A DNA stretch of 33,352 nt. Source: CAYJAD01 sp964371225. GTDB taxonomy: Bacteria; Desulfobacterota; Desulfovibrionia; Desulfovibrionales; Desulfovibrionaceae. The DNA lies in contig CAYJNA010000015.1 in assembly GCA_964371225.1 (NCBI GenBank), positions 1 to 33,352 of the forward strand. The letters run 5' to 3'. A program made the translations under genes and the position numbers. Of the stretch, positions 26,126 to 33,352 are shown piece after piece (position 1 is the stretch's first letter; the number at the start of each line of letters is the position of its first letter). The notes under the pieces were generated by a model, which was not told the DNA's origin, ran no database searches, and saw only the letters and a program-made list of their open reading frames with translations.

Positions 26126-27922
26126 GTGAAAAGATGGATATTGCGCAAAGGAGCGAGCAGTTCTGAAAATGTTGTGGATTTAAGTGCCTGTCTTTCAACA
26201 CAAGCTACACAGACATTTTCTGCGCTTTCTTCATTAACGTCACATGAAGTGGGAAAAGCCAATGCTTTAGGCATATCTTCTCTCCTTTTACATATATTAC
26301 AAGTACGTGATATAGCAACAGAACAATCTATTCAGGAATACCTTGATCCCGCGCTACGCTTGCTTGCCCCTTTGGATATGTGGCCAGGGCTTATGGATGC
26401 GGCCACAATTATTACTCAAAAACTTACACAGGGAAAAAAACTTGCCGTGTGGGGTGACTATGACGTGGACGGCATTACCTCCACGGCCTTGGTGCTTGAT
26501 GTTTTACAAGCACATGGGTATACGGCCACGGCACACATCCCTGAAAGATATGCCGAAGGCTATGGGCTTAATATTCCCTTCATTGAAAAACTTGCACAAG
26601 AAGGTGTGGATACCATTGTAACGGTGGACTGTGGCATTTCTGATAATGCGGCCATTGCACATGCTAAACAGCTTGGTATGACAGTTGTTATTTCCGACCA
26701 TCACCTCCCCCCAGAAATCTTACCTCCGGCTGATGCCATTTGTAACCCACGTATGGGGCCTTGTCCTTGCCCTGACTTAGCCGGTGTGGGCGTAGCTTTC
26801 TTTCTTATGTGTGCGGTAAATAAGAATTTACAAGAGCAAAGCGGTATAAAGTATGATATGCGTGCTGTGCTTGATTTGGTGGCGCTTGGCACTTTGGCTG
26901 ACGTGGTAAATCTTCAGGGACAAAACCGCATTTTAGTAAAAAATGGCTTATTGACCATAGGAACAGCCACAAGGCCAGGATTGGCTGCCTTAAAAAGTGT
27001 GTGTAAATTTGATATTGCCGCTAAATTAGGGGCTGGACAGATAGTCTTTTCTTTGGCGCCGCGCATTAATGCTGCTGGACGCATGGGGCATGCTCTTTGG
27101 GCTTTAGATTTATTACGCAGTGAAAATTTTGATGCCGCGCTTCCTTTGGCAAAAAAATTAGATGCCGTGAATACCGAAAGGCGCAAGGATGAAGAACGCA
27201 TTCATCAAGAAGCTCGTGAGCAAGCTTTAGCGCAAAAAGATAGTAAAGGGCTTGTATTATACGGAAAGGATTGGCATCAAGGTATTATTGGTATTGTGGC
27301 TTCACGTATTGTGGAAGAGTTTTATAAGCCTACGCTTATTCTTTGTGATGGTATGAGCGGTATTAAAGGTTCTGGGCGCTCCATTAAAGAATTCCATTTA
27401 CACGAAGGATTAAGTAAAATATCTGATATTCTAACAGGTTTTGGCGGCCATAAACTTGCTGCGGGTTTGAGTTTACATGAGGAAAACTTGGAAGCCTTAC
27501 GTACGCGTTTTGCGGCTGTGATAGAAGAAAGTCTTGGGGCAACTGTGCCTAAAGCCAGTCTCACAGTGGACGCTGTGGTTGATTTTTCTTCTGCCAGTAA
27601 TGCCATTTTTTTGCGAGAGCTTGAATTGCTACAACCTTTTGGAATGGGTAATGCTGAGCCTGTATTTGTATCACCGGCACTTTTGGTAAAGAAAATGCGC
27701 TATATTGGCCCGCATAAAGAGCATGTTTTTTTAGAAGTTTTAGATGAAACTACGGGTATAACTTTACATGCCAAAGCATGGCGAAAAGCAGCAGAATTTA
27801 CCACATCGCTTACCAATTCTTATATTTACTTGGCCTATACGCCACTCATTAATACATATAATGGTGTAGCGTCGGTGGAGGTTCGTGTAAAAGACTGGGT
27901 TAGAAAATCTGATGTTCTGTAA
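26126..27922 (+). CDS. recJ: Single-stranded-DNA exonuclease RecJ
   Basis: 5'-3' single-strand DNA exonuclease used in recombination and mismatch repair, 598 residues. DHH-family motifs are all present: I/II at DYDVDG (111-116), VDCG (167-170), DHH (191-193), and GHKLAAG in the DHHA1 domain, with the C-terminal OB-like RecJ domain after ~460. The start is a GTG at 26126 with AAGGGG upstream. It follows the TPR gene and precedes dpaL by 24 nt. Confidence 0.95.
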   Translation: MKRWILRKGASSSENVVDLSACLSTQATQTFSALSSLTSHEVGKANALGISSLLLHILQVRDIATEQSIQEYLDPALRLLAPLDMWPGLMDAATIITQKLTQGKKLAVWGDYDVDGITSTALVLDVLQAHGYTATAHIPERYAEGYGLNIPFIEKLAQEGVDTIVTVDCGISDNAAIAHAKQLGMTVVISDHHLPPEILPPADAICNPRMGPCPCPDLAGVGVAFFLMCAVNKNLQEQSGIKYDMRAVLDLVALGTLADVVNLQGQNRILVKNGLLTIGTATRPGLAALKSVCKFDIAAKLGAGQIVFSLAPRINAAGRMGHALWALDLLRSENFDAALPLAKKLDAVNTERRKDEERIHQEAREQALAQKDSKGLVLYGKDWHQGIIGIVASRIVEEFYKPTLILCDGMSGIKGSGRSIKEFHLHEGLSKISDILTGFGGHKLAAGLSLHEENLEALRTRFAAVIEESLGATVPKASLTVDAVVDFSSASNAIFLRELELLQPFGMGNAEPVFVSPALLVKKMRYIGPHKEHVFLEVLDETTGITLHAKAWRKAAEFTTSLTNSYIYLAYTPLINTYNGVASVEVRVKDWVRKSDVL

Positions 27923-27946
27923 TATGAGACGGTAATGAGGTAGAGA

Positions 27947-29191
27947 ATGTCTGTTGAAGTGTGTAAAAATGCATTATGTAAAGTTGTGGATGACGGCGTT
28001 AAACGTAATCTGCAAGATGGTACAAGTCTTGAAGAGTATACTCTTGAAAAAGCACAAGAAATTCGTAAGTATCATGCTTCATTTCCAGAATATACCGCAA
28101 CGAAATTACATACCTTGCCTTGTTTAGCTCAAGAGCTTGGTTTGAAACATTTTATGCTTAAGGATGAATCTACGCGTTTTGGGCTTAAAGCATTTAAAGT
28201 ATTGGGAGCTTCCCATGCCATGGGGCGTTATCTAGCTTCTTGTCTTCAGGAAGACTTTGCTCATATGTCTGCAGAGTATTTATGCCAACCGGCTGTGCGT
28301 GAAAAAATGGGCTCCATAACCTTTACTTCTACCACCGACGGAAATCATGGTCGAGGGCTTGCTTGGACAGCGCAAAAATTACAGCAAAAAGCTGTTATTT
28401 TTATGCCATTTGGTTCAGAACAAGGGCGTGTACAAAATATACTCGATCTTGGAGCGCAATGCACTGTTACTCCTTGGAATTATGATGAAACAGTTGATAA
28501 AACATGGGAAAATGCGCAAAAATATCAGCATGTTCTTGTGCAAGATACTTCATGGCCTGGCTATGAGCAAATACCGCTGTGGATTCGGCAAGGGTATTTA
28601 ACGTTAGGGCTAGAGCTTGTGGAACAATTGCAAGCTTTAGACGTTTTACCAACACACGTATTTTTACAAGCTGGCGTGGGGGCTTTTCCTGCGGCCATGG
28701 TGGCTTTTTTCCATAGTGTCTTTGGAGACCGAGCGCCCAAATGCATTATAATGGAGCCGCATAGTGCTAATTGTATGTATGTTTCAGCTAAGGCAGCTGA
28801 TGGCAAAGCTCATACAGTTACAGGCGATTTAACAAGTCTTATGGCAGGCTTAGCTTGTGGAAAGCCTTGTATGCAATCTTGGCCCATTTTACGGGATTAT
28901 GCCACGGCCTTTGTTTCCAGCGCCGACTATATTGCAGCCAATGGCATGCGTGTTCTTGCGGCGCCTTTAGGTACAGATAGCCCCATTGTTTCTGGGGAGT
29001 CTGGCGCCTCCACCACGGGGCTTGTACACTGGCTTATGACGCATGAGAAAGCGCAAGAGTTTCGTCAGCTTTTGGGGCTCACTGCTGCAGCTTCTGTCTT
29101 GTGTATCAGCACAGAAGGGGATACAGTTCCTCAAATATATAGAGATATTGTATGGCACGGTGCCCATGGGGATACTGAGCCTTCTTCATAA
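27947..29191 (+). CDS. dpaL: Diaminopropionate ammonia-lyase
   Basis: PLP-dependent fold-type II lyase that splits 2,3-diaminopropionate into pyruvate and two ammonia, 414 residues. The PLP lysine is K84 in FGLKAFKVLGASHA. The TTDGNHGRGLAW loop binds cofactor phosphate and substrate, and SGESGASTTGLVH is the conserved glycine- and serine-rich C-terminal segment. These features separate it from threonine dehydratase and cysteine synthase. It is transcribed with recJ and upstream of a zinc-ribbon gene. A diaminopropionate source is not evident in the window, so it may serve amino-acid catabolism or detoxification. Confidence 0.9.
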   Translation: MSVEVCKNALCKVVDDGVKRNLQDGTSLEEYTLEKAQEIRKYHASFPEYTATKLHTLPCLAQELGLKHFMLKDESTRFGLKAFKVLGASHAMGRYLASCLQEDFAHMSAEYLCQPAVREKMGSITFTSTTDGNHGRGLAWTAQKLQQKAVIFMPFGSEQGRVQNILDLGAQCTVTPWNYDETVDKTWENAQKYQHVLVQDTSWPGYEQIPLWIRQGYLTLGLELVEQLQALDVLPTHVFLQAGVGAFPAAMVAFFHSVFGDRAPKCIIMEPHSANCMYVSAKAADGKAHTVTGDLTSLMAGLACGKPCMQSWPILRDYATAFVSSADYIAANGMRVLAAPLGTDSPIVSGESGASTTGLVHWLMTHEKAQEFRQLLGLTAAASVLCISTEGDTVPQIYRDIVWHGAHGDTEPSS

Positions 29192-29221
29192 TAGTATAGA
29201 GAGATTTTTAGGGAGCCTTTT

Positions 29222-29578
29222 ATGCAAAACTGTCCACAATGTGGTCATGAAATACCTGAAAAAGAAAACAAATGTGGTACGTGCGGNNNNNNNNNNNNNN
29301 NNNNNNNNNNNNNNNNNNNNNNNNNNNNNNNNNNNNNNNNNNNNNNNNNNNNNNNNNNNNNNNNNNNNNNNNNNNNNNNNNNNNNNGGTATAAGTCTTGG
29401 TATTCAATTAGGTTTTTTAGCAAGTCTTGGTTTTTTCTTTTTCTATATGGTGGGTTCTGCTTTGTCCATGGGGATAAGCGTACGAAGAACCCTCATGGGA
29501 AAACCTGTATATGTATGGTTACATCGTGCTTTGGTGTGGGCTTTGTCTTATGGCATTGCTTTTCAATTGGCTATCTAG
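29222..29578 (+). CDS. Zinc-ribbon membrane protein interrupted by an assembly gap
   Basis: The start reads MQNCPQCGHEIPEKENKCGTC, two CxxC knuckles of a short zinc ribbon. After the gap the frame continues with a hydrophobic segment (LGFLASLGFFFFYMVGSALS) and a second one near the end, so it is probably a small inner-membrane protein. The gap is 100 N, a conventional size for an unknown length, so the real protein length and even frame continuity are uncertain. A ribosome site (GGGAG) precedes the ATG. Function not recognised. Confidence 0.65.
   Translation: MQNCPQCGHEIPEKENKCGTCXXXXXXXXXXXXXXXXXXXXXXXXXXXXXXXXXXGISLGIQLGFLASLGFFFFYMVGSALSMGISVRRTLMGKPVYVWLHRALVWALSYGIAFQLAI
29287..29386. 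other. Assembly gap of 100 N
   Basis: Run of exactly 100 undetermined bases inside the zinc-ribbon membrane protein gene. A round 100 is often a placeholder rather than a measured length. Confidence 0.99.
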
Positions 29579-29605
29579 CAATATGTTTTTTATAAGGAGT
29601 AAGAC

Positions 29606-30787
29606 ATGGAGCCTGTAAAACTTGGCGAACGTTCAAAAATTGTATCTACATTTTTGATTATGGAAATTTTAGATCAAGCGCAACGTATGCAACGTGCGGG
29701 TATTGATGTGATACATTTAGAAGCGGGTGAGCCAGACTTTGATACTCCTTCAAGTATTGTGGAAGCGGGTAAAGCCGCTTTAGATGCTAAATGTACGCAC
29801 TATACAGCTTCTCAAGGCATGGTGGAATTACGTCAGGGCGTTGCAGACTATTATTTACAACGCTACAATGTATCTTTTTCCAATGATCAAGTGCTTGTTT
29901 TTCCAGGTAGTTCCATAGGCATGAAACTTCTTTTTGATGCGCTTTTAGACGCGGAAGATGAAGTTATTCTCGCTAACCCTTCCTATGCTTGTTACAATAC
30001 TTTTGTTCGTCAAGCCGGTGGTAAAGCCTGTGAAGTTTTCACCCAAGAAGAGGAAGGTTTTCAATTTCGCCCTGAAGATGTTCAAAAAGCCTTAACACCT
30101 AAAACTAAAGCTATTATTATAAATTCACCGGCCAATCCTACGGGCATTGTCATGGAAAAAGAGCGTATGCAAGCTTTGGCTGCCATTGCAGACACAGGGC
30201 CGCTTATTATTTCTGATGAAATTTATCATGGTATGACCTATGAAGGGGCTGAGCATAGTATTTTAGAATTTACGAAAAATGCCGTGGTGGTAGGGGGATT
30301 TTCTAAAGCCTATGCCATGACAGGCTGGCGTGTGGGCTACCTTATTGTACCACCACATTTTGCGCAATCTCTCATTGCTTTTATGCAACGCTTTCTTCTT
30401 TCTACCAATACCGTGGCACAAATAGCTGCTACCCATGCTTTGCGTGAAGCAGGAGATGATGTGGTGCGTATGCGCGGTATTTATAATACAAGACGTGAGT
30501 ATGCCATTAAAGCTTTACGTGAACTGGGTTTTCACATCCCTGTAGAGCCTAAAGGCGCATTTTACTTACTTTTTAATGCACGCCATTTGGCTAAAAAATT
30601 TGGTGGATGCTCTGTGAAGTTAGCATATGATATTTTAGAAAAAGCTCACGTAGGTGTAACCCCAGGTGTGGAATTTGGTTCACAATCTGAAGGGTTTTTA
30701 CGCATATCTTACGCTACTTCCATGGAAAATTTACAGGAAGGTGTGCGCAGGTTAAGCGCTTATATAAAAGAACACCATAGCGCATAG
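29606..30787 (+). CDS. Class I/II PLP-dependent aminotransferase (AspC-like)
   Basis: Fold-type I aminotransferase, 393 residues, soluble. The PLP Schiff-base Lys is K234 in GGFSKAYAMTGWRVGY. N177 in NSPANPTG and D204/Y207 in SDEIYHG contact the cofactor. The R in FLRISYATS binds the substrate carboxylate. GEPDFDTP near the N-terminus is typical of the aspartate/aromatic I-gamma branch. Amino-acid specificity cannot be read from sequence. The ribosome site is AAGGAG. It lies 27 nt after the zinc-ribbon gene and 18 nt before the yjdM/phnA-like gene. Confidence 0.93.
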   Translation: MEPVKLGERSKIVSTFLIMEILDQAQRMQRAGIDVIHLEAGEPDFDTPSSIVEAGKAALDAKCTHYTASQGMVELRQGVADYYLQRYNVSFSNDQVLVFPGSSIGMKLLFDALLDAEDEVILANPSYACYNTFVRQAGGKACEVFTQEEEGFQFRPEDVQKALTPKTKAIIINSPANPTGIVMEKERMQALAAIADTGPLIISDEIYHGMTYEGAEHSILEFTKNAVVVGGFSKAYAMTGWRVGYLIVPPHFAQSLIAFMQRFLLSTNTVAQIAATHALREAGDDVVRMRGIYNTRREYAIKALRELGFHIPVEPKGAFYLLFNARHLAKKFGGCSVKLAYDILEKAHVGVTPGVEFGSQSEGFLRISYATSMENLQEGVRRLSAYIKEHHSA

Positions 30788-30805
30788 TAAAGTAAAGGAG
30801 TACGC

Positions 30806-31156
30806 ATGTCTGATACAATTCCCCCATGTCCTCAATGTCAATGTGACTATACTTATCATGATGGTTCTGTCATTGTCTGTCCTGAATGTTCACATGAATG
30901 GACTGAAGAAGATGCTATGCGCGCAGCCTCCGTAGGTCACCTTAAGGTTGTGGACGCCAATGGTACGGTTTTACAAGATGGTGATAGCGTTGTTGTCATC
31001 AAGGATTTAAAAGTTAAAGGTGCTTCTAACCCTGTAAAGCAGGGTACCTTGGTGAAAAATATTCAACTTGTTGATGAAGCAGGGCATAATATTTCTTGTA
31101 AAATAACTGGTTTTGGTGCCATGAATTTGAAATCTGAATTTGTAAAAAAAGCGTAA
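30806..31156 (+). CDS. YjdM/PhnA-family zinc-ribbon protein
   Basis: Small YjdM (formerly PhnA) protein, 116 residues. A zinc ribbon lies at the N-terminus (CPQC at 8-11, CPEC at 25-28, followed by HEWT), then the highly conserved SH3-like domain GDSVVVIKDLKVKGASNPVKQGT and KITGFGAMNLKSEFVKK. It was once linked to alkylphosphonate use in E. coli but is not part of C-P lyase, and its function is unknown. The ribosome site is AAAGGAG. A strong terminator follows. Confidence 0.95.
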   Translation: MSDTIPPCPQCQCDYTYHDGSVIVCPECSHEWTEEDAMRAASVGHLKVVDANGTVLQDGDSVVVIKDLKVKGASNPVKQGTLVKNIQLVDEAGHNISCKITGFGAMNLKSEFVKKA

Positions 31157-31167
31157 TTTTGCACTTT

Positions 31168-31211
31168 AAGCCTTTTTGAAAAATATTTTTGTTGTTCAAA
31201 AAGGCTTTTTT
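31168..31211 (+). terminator. Rho-independent terminator
   Basis: AAGCCTTTTTGAA (31168-31180) pairs with TTCAAAAAGGCTT (31195-31207), a perfect 13 bp with a 14-nt loop, then a T-run. It ends the transcript running from yicC or a later start through the yjdM-like gene, 11 nt after its stop. Confidence 0.92.
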
Positions 31212-31224
31212 ATTGGGTGGTGTC

Positions 31225-31878
31225 ATGTTGCTATACTGCTGTCATATGGCTCATGGGGACATTGTGCAAGGTAAGGAATATTTACTCCCTTGGCAAAAGG
31301 AAAAAATGCAAGGGTATTTGCGAAAAGAAGATCAGCAGTACTCGTTGGTTGCTGGGCTCATGTTACTGTATGCTTTTGGAGCAGAGGCAGTACAAAGCTT
31401 GCGTGTTACTGCAGAAGGAAAACCTTATTTTCCTGAAGGTGTTCATGGCCAAAAGCATTTTTCCATTTCCCATGCCGGTGAGTATGTGGTGCTTGCCACA
31501 GGAGAACACCCCTTGGGTGTAGATGTGGAAAAAATAGCGCCTTATACTGCCGCTGCTGTGAATATGTGTTTCACAGCGCGCGAACAGGCTTGGTTGCAAC
31601 AGCAAAGTTCCGCACAGGCTTTTTGGCGTATTTGGACGGCCAAGGAAAGTATTATGAAAGGTACGGGGTGTGGTTTTGCTTTGCACCCTCATGTAGTTGA
31701 AATACTTCCTGTGCAAGATGGTGCCATTACAGTGTTAGGACAAACATGGTTTATACAATGGGTGGATACATTGGCCAATCATATTTTATGCTTAGCAAGT
31801 GTAATACCCGTACATGCGTATACACTTGTTTCCCTATCACAAGAACAATTGCGTAATAAGTTAAAAAACGCTATATAA
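31225..31878 (+). CDS. Sfp-type 4'-phosphopantetheinyl transferase
   Basis: Transfers phosphopantetheine from CoA to carrier proteins. It has 217 residues, the Sfp/AcpT length. The Mg-binding GVDVE places D100 and E102, preceded by HFSISHAG (78-85). The second motif WTAKESIMK has K140 and E141. ATG at 31225 is chosen; the open frame reaches back to a TTG inside the terminator at 31189, which is unlikely to be used. No polyketide or nonribosomal peptide gene is nearby, so it may serve fatty-acid acyl carrier protein. Confidence 0.9.
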   Translation: MLLYCCHMAHGDIVQGKEYLLPWQKEKMQGYLRKEDQQYSLVAGLMLLYAFGAEAVQSLRVTAEGKPYFPEGVHGQKHFSISHAGEYVVLATGEHPLGVDVEKIAPYTAAAVNMCFTAREQAWLQQQSSAQAFWRIWTAKESIMKGTGCGFALHPHVVEILPVQDGAITVLGQTWFIQWVDTLANHILCLASVIPVHAYTLVSLSQEQLRNKLKNAI

Positions 31879-31946
31879 AACATGAATTTTTGTGTTGCTC
31901 TTTTTGTTTTTTGTTGAAAGAAATTATACCATATATGGGGCTTTTT

Positions 31947-32378
31947 ATGAAAAAGAAATGGATTTTTTGTGGTCTTATTTTTAGTGTACTCTGCCATTTT
32001 TCTTTGACAACTTTTGCCATGGCTGAAGATATACCCGTGATTATTAATAATACTTCTTCACATGATGTCACCATGGCTGTGTCATATTATGATTTACCTA
32101 AAAGGTCTTGGGTTGTTTTAGGGTGGATAGCCGCACCGGCAAGGTCAAATCAAACTAAGGTTATTTCCACAGGCAATTTACACCTATATTATTATGCCAT
32201 AAGTGATGGGGGCACGATTTATCAAGGCTCAAAAAATAATAGTAAAGATAGGGCTTTAGTTGTTTCTGATGCGCCGTTTTTTGTGCGACAAGGAAAAAAG
32301 CCACAAGAAGGGGAAATTTCAACGCGCTACTTTAAATATAAGAGAGCCACACAGCGTAAATTTATATTTAATTTTTAA
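31947..32378 (+). CDS. Secreted DUF1036-like protein
   Basis: 143 residues. A typical signal peptide (MKKKWIFCGLIF...TTFAMA) is cut after about residue 24. The mature part has IINNTSSHDVTMAVSYYD, RSWVVLGWIAAPARS and a Tyr-rich LHLYYYAISDG stretch, which resembles the DUF1036 pattern of N-T, W-x-x-x-G-W and a Tyr cluster. Role unknown. ATG at 31947 is used for the signal peptide; ATG at 31935 is also in frame. A long hairpin terminator follows. Confidence 0.75.
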   Translation: MKKKWIFCGLIFSVLCHFSLTTFAMAEDIPVIINNTSSHDVTMAVSYYDLPKRSWVVLGWIAAPARSNQTKVISTGNLHLYYYAISDGGTIYQGSKNNSKDRALVVSDAPFFVRQGKKPQEGEISTRYFKYKRATQRKFIFNF

Positions 32379-32412
32379 TAGTAATTTATATATTTTAGTA
32401 TGTGCGCAGCAG

Positions 32413-32456
32413 ACACGTTTTTATGAGGAGAAAAAATCATAAAAACGTGTTTTTTT
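32413..32456 (+). terminator. 14-bp perfect hairpin with T-run
   Basis: ACACGTTTTTATGA (32413-32426) pairs with TCATAAAAACGTGT (32437-32450) around a 10-nt loop (GGAGAAAAAA), then seven T. It is a strong terminator for the DUF1036-like gene. The remaining stretch to the GGDEF remnant (32457-32576) shows no gene. Confidence 0.9.
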
Positions 32457-32576
32457 ATATATATACATTTAATTTCTCTACCTTTATCCTTTTTAGAGCG
32501 CTTTCTACACAGTAGAATTAAGCATCGACCATTGCTCCTCTGTAAAATGGCAATGTATTTGCTTATGAAGCACTAA

Positions 32577-32879
32577 CAAGAATTTATAGGGCATATTGGC
32601 GGCGATGACTTTATTGCTTTGGCTGATTATGGGGATGAAGGCTGTGTACGTTTTTGTGAAAATGTTCTAAGCTCTTTTGCACAAGAGGTACGAAAGCTTT
32701 ATGACGATGAAGATCTGGAAAGAGGGTATATTATTTCAAAAAATAGAAATGATATTACTGAAAAATTTCCCATAGTAAGCATTTCCATTGCCGGTGTTAT
32801 CAGTGATGGCAAGCGCTATACAAATGTAGATGATTTTTCTCAAGACTTAGCTTTCCTTAAAAAAAATAGTAAGATATGA
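32577..32879 (+). pseudogene. Decapitated GGDEF (diguanylate cyclase) domain remnant
   Basis: The frame reads QEFIGHIGGDDFIALADY directly after an in-frame TAA at 32574-32576, then runs for about 100 residues to 32879. GGDDF is a GGDEF-type active-site loop, and GHIGGDDF with a later VSISIAGVISDG strand fits the second half of a GGDEF domain. The first half of the domain, any sensor part and a start codon with a ribosome site are missing. In the three upstream frames I see no matching N-terminal half, so this is probably a deletion relic. A TTG at 32619 would give a fragment starting after the motif, which is unlikely to work. Confidence 0.7.
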
Positions 32880-32997
32880 GGAGGAAACTGCTATAGTATC
32901 ATGTAATGAAGGCACAATGAGAAGGTTTTATACTTTTTGCTGATTTTTTTAACCTTCGGCGGATGTATTATGTGTTTACTGGCAGTAGATGTAAGGC

Positions 32998-33231
32998 ATG
33001 CTAACTATCAAGTGTGCGGCATGTCGCCGCAAATTATGGAAGTACTTTAAAATAGGTCACGGTGAGGTTTTGCGCTGTCATAAGGAGCGCATTAGCAAAC
33101 TTTTTGAGGTACAGGAACGTGATGGTAAGGTGTGGTGCCTGTGTGGTAAACCCATTGGCATTGATAAGGGGACTTTTTTTAGTATGGTAAAGGGTAACTT
33201 TACCTATGCAGGAACCAAAGAAAATAAATAA
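32998..33231 (+). CDS. Small cysteine-rich protein, possible zinc finger
   Basis: 77 residues with IKCAACRRKLWKY at the N-terminus (C6, C9), C27 in VLRCHKE, and WCLCGKPIG (C47, C49). Two cysteine clusters around a basic helix suggest a zinc-binding fold like the Com/zinc-ribbon type, but the second cluster is C-x-C, not CxxC. I cannot assign a family. AAGG lies just before the ATG. The repeat copy B starts 13 nt after its stop. Real gene likely from frame and ribosome site; function unknown. Confidence 0.65.
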   Translation: MLTIKCAACRRKLWKYFKIGHGEVLRCHKERISKLFEVQERDGKVWCLCGKPIGIDKGTFFSMVKGNFTYAGTKENK

Positions 33232-33244
33232 TCTTTATATAAGA

Positions 33245-33352
33245 TAGTCGACACTGAAAAAGTACTTAACTGTCAGTAAAAATAGAATTTCTAGCTAGAA
33301 ATGCTTTTTTCAGCTGTCGGCTACCCAAGACGTGCCTCTGGCATGGCTTGCC
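33245..33352 (+). repeat. Structured intergenic repeat, copy B (cut by window end)
   Basis: Second copy of the element at 4033, same orientation. H1 pairs 33245-33261 with 33306-33323, with the same bulged C (33314); its only stem difference turns a U-A into U-G (33248 with 33320). H2 pairs AAGACGTGCC (33327-33336) with GGCATGGCTT (33340-33349) around TCT, where an A-U of copy A has become G-U, and one position is A opposite G. The H1 loop differs: copy B has a 16-bp palindrome ATTTCTAGCTAGAAAT where copy A has an A/T-rich stretch. The rest of the element lies outside the window. Confidence 0.8.

Noticed and set aside
32413..32530. A third, degraded copy of the element (shared ACACGTTTTTA and TTAAGCATCGA strings with 4229-4247)
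   Set aside because: The shared strings are only 11 nt each, lie about 100 nt apart here but overlap in copy A, and the conserved H1 and H2 stems are absent.
32998..33231. Phage Mu Com-like translational regulator marking a prophage
   Set aside because: The second cluster is C-x-C rather than CxxC, and no phage gene is near.
4033..33352. The two repeat copies as borders of a mobile island
   Set aside because: The intervening 29 kb is mainly housekeeping genes with uniform composition by eye and no integrase or transposase.

Overview
This window looks like chromosomal core from an AT-rich member of the Desulfovibrionales. That placement is inferred from gene content: a PerR-type Fur regulator followed by a C-X4-C rubredoxin, a LonB/AAA_32-type protease, the run yicC-remA-gmk-pyrF-TPR-recJ, and several conserved unknowns of the kind found in that order. 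No rRNA, tRNA, CRISPR array, intact transposase or prophage was seen. One 100-base run of N (29287-29386) is an assembly gap inside a small gene.

Layout. (1) 1-1116: 3' two-thirds of groEL with a UUCG-loop terminator. (2) 1155-4019: a strong promoter, a short leader ending in a terminator-like hairpin, then a DUF1850 gene and a fused 4TM/12TM TRAP permease; no binding-protein gene is present. (3) 4033-4302: a structured intergenic element with five hairpins plus a terminator. Its first ~108 bp recur at 33245-33352. (4) 4580-5293: perR and rubredoxin. (5) 5319-8347: KefB-type antiporter (-) and beta-carbonic anhydrase (+), diverging. (6) 8370-12900 (-): an operon of an unrecognised 574-aa protein, rsmE, rarA and a plsC-like acyltransferase. 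(7) 13030-19395 (-): gmhA, fmdB-like, hemC, lonB-like, MFS exporter and tetR, with a palindromic operator in front of tetR. (8) 19666-22662: gluQ and a conserved unknown (+), pfpI/DJ-1 and ybaK (-), and a second fmdB-like gene (+). (9) 22768-31878 (+): yicC, remA, gmk, pyrF, TPR protein, recJ, diaminopropionate ammonia-lyase, zinc-ribbon membrane protein, aminotransferase, yjdM/phnA-like and an Sfp-type phosphopantetheinyl transferase. (10) 31947-33352: a less ordered end with a secreted DUF1036-like protein, a decapitated GGDEF remnant, a small Cys-rich protein and the second copy of the repeat.

The most interesting signal is the repeated element. Two copies 29 kb apart, in the same orientation, each begin 13 nt after the stop codon of a + strand gene. 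They keep a 17-bp stem with the same bulged C and a second 10-bp stem, while the loop of the first stem has diverged. The substitutions inside stems that keep pairing swap A-U for G-U in + strand polarity, which suggests an RNA rather than only a DNA palindrome. The complete copy goes on through two GAAA-capped hairpins to a rho-independent terminator, so a ~270-nt structured transcript or 3' UTR is plausible. A second candidate RNA (~115 nt) lies between groEL and the DUF1850 gene.
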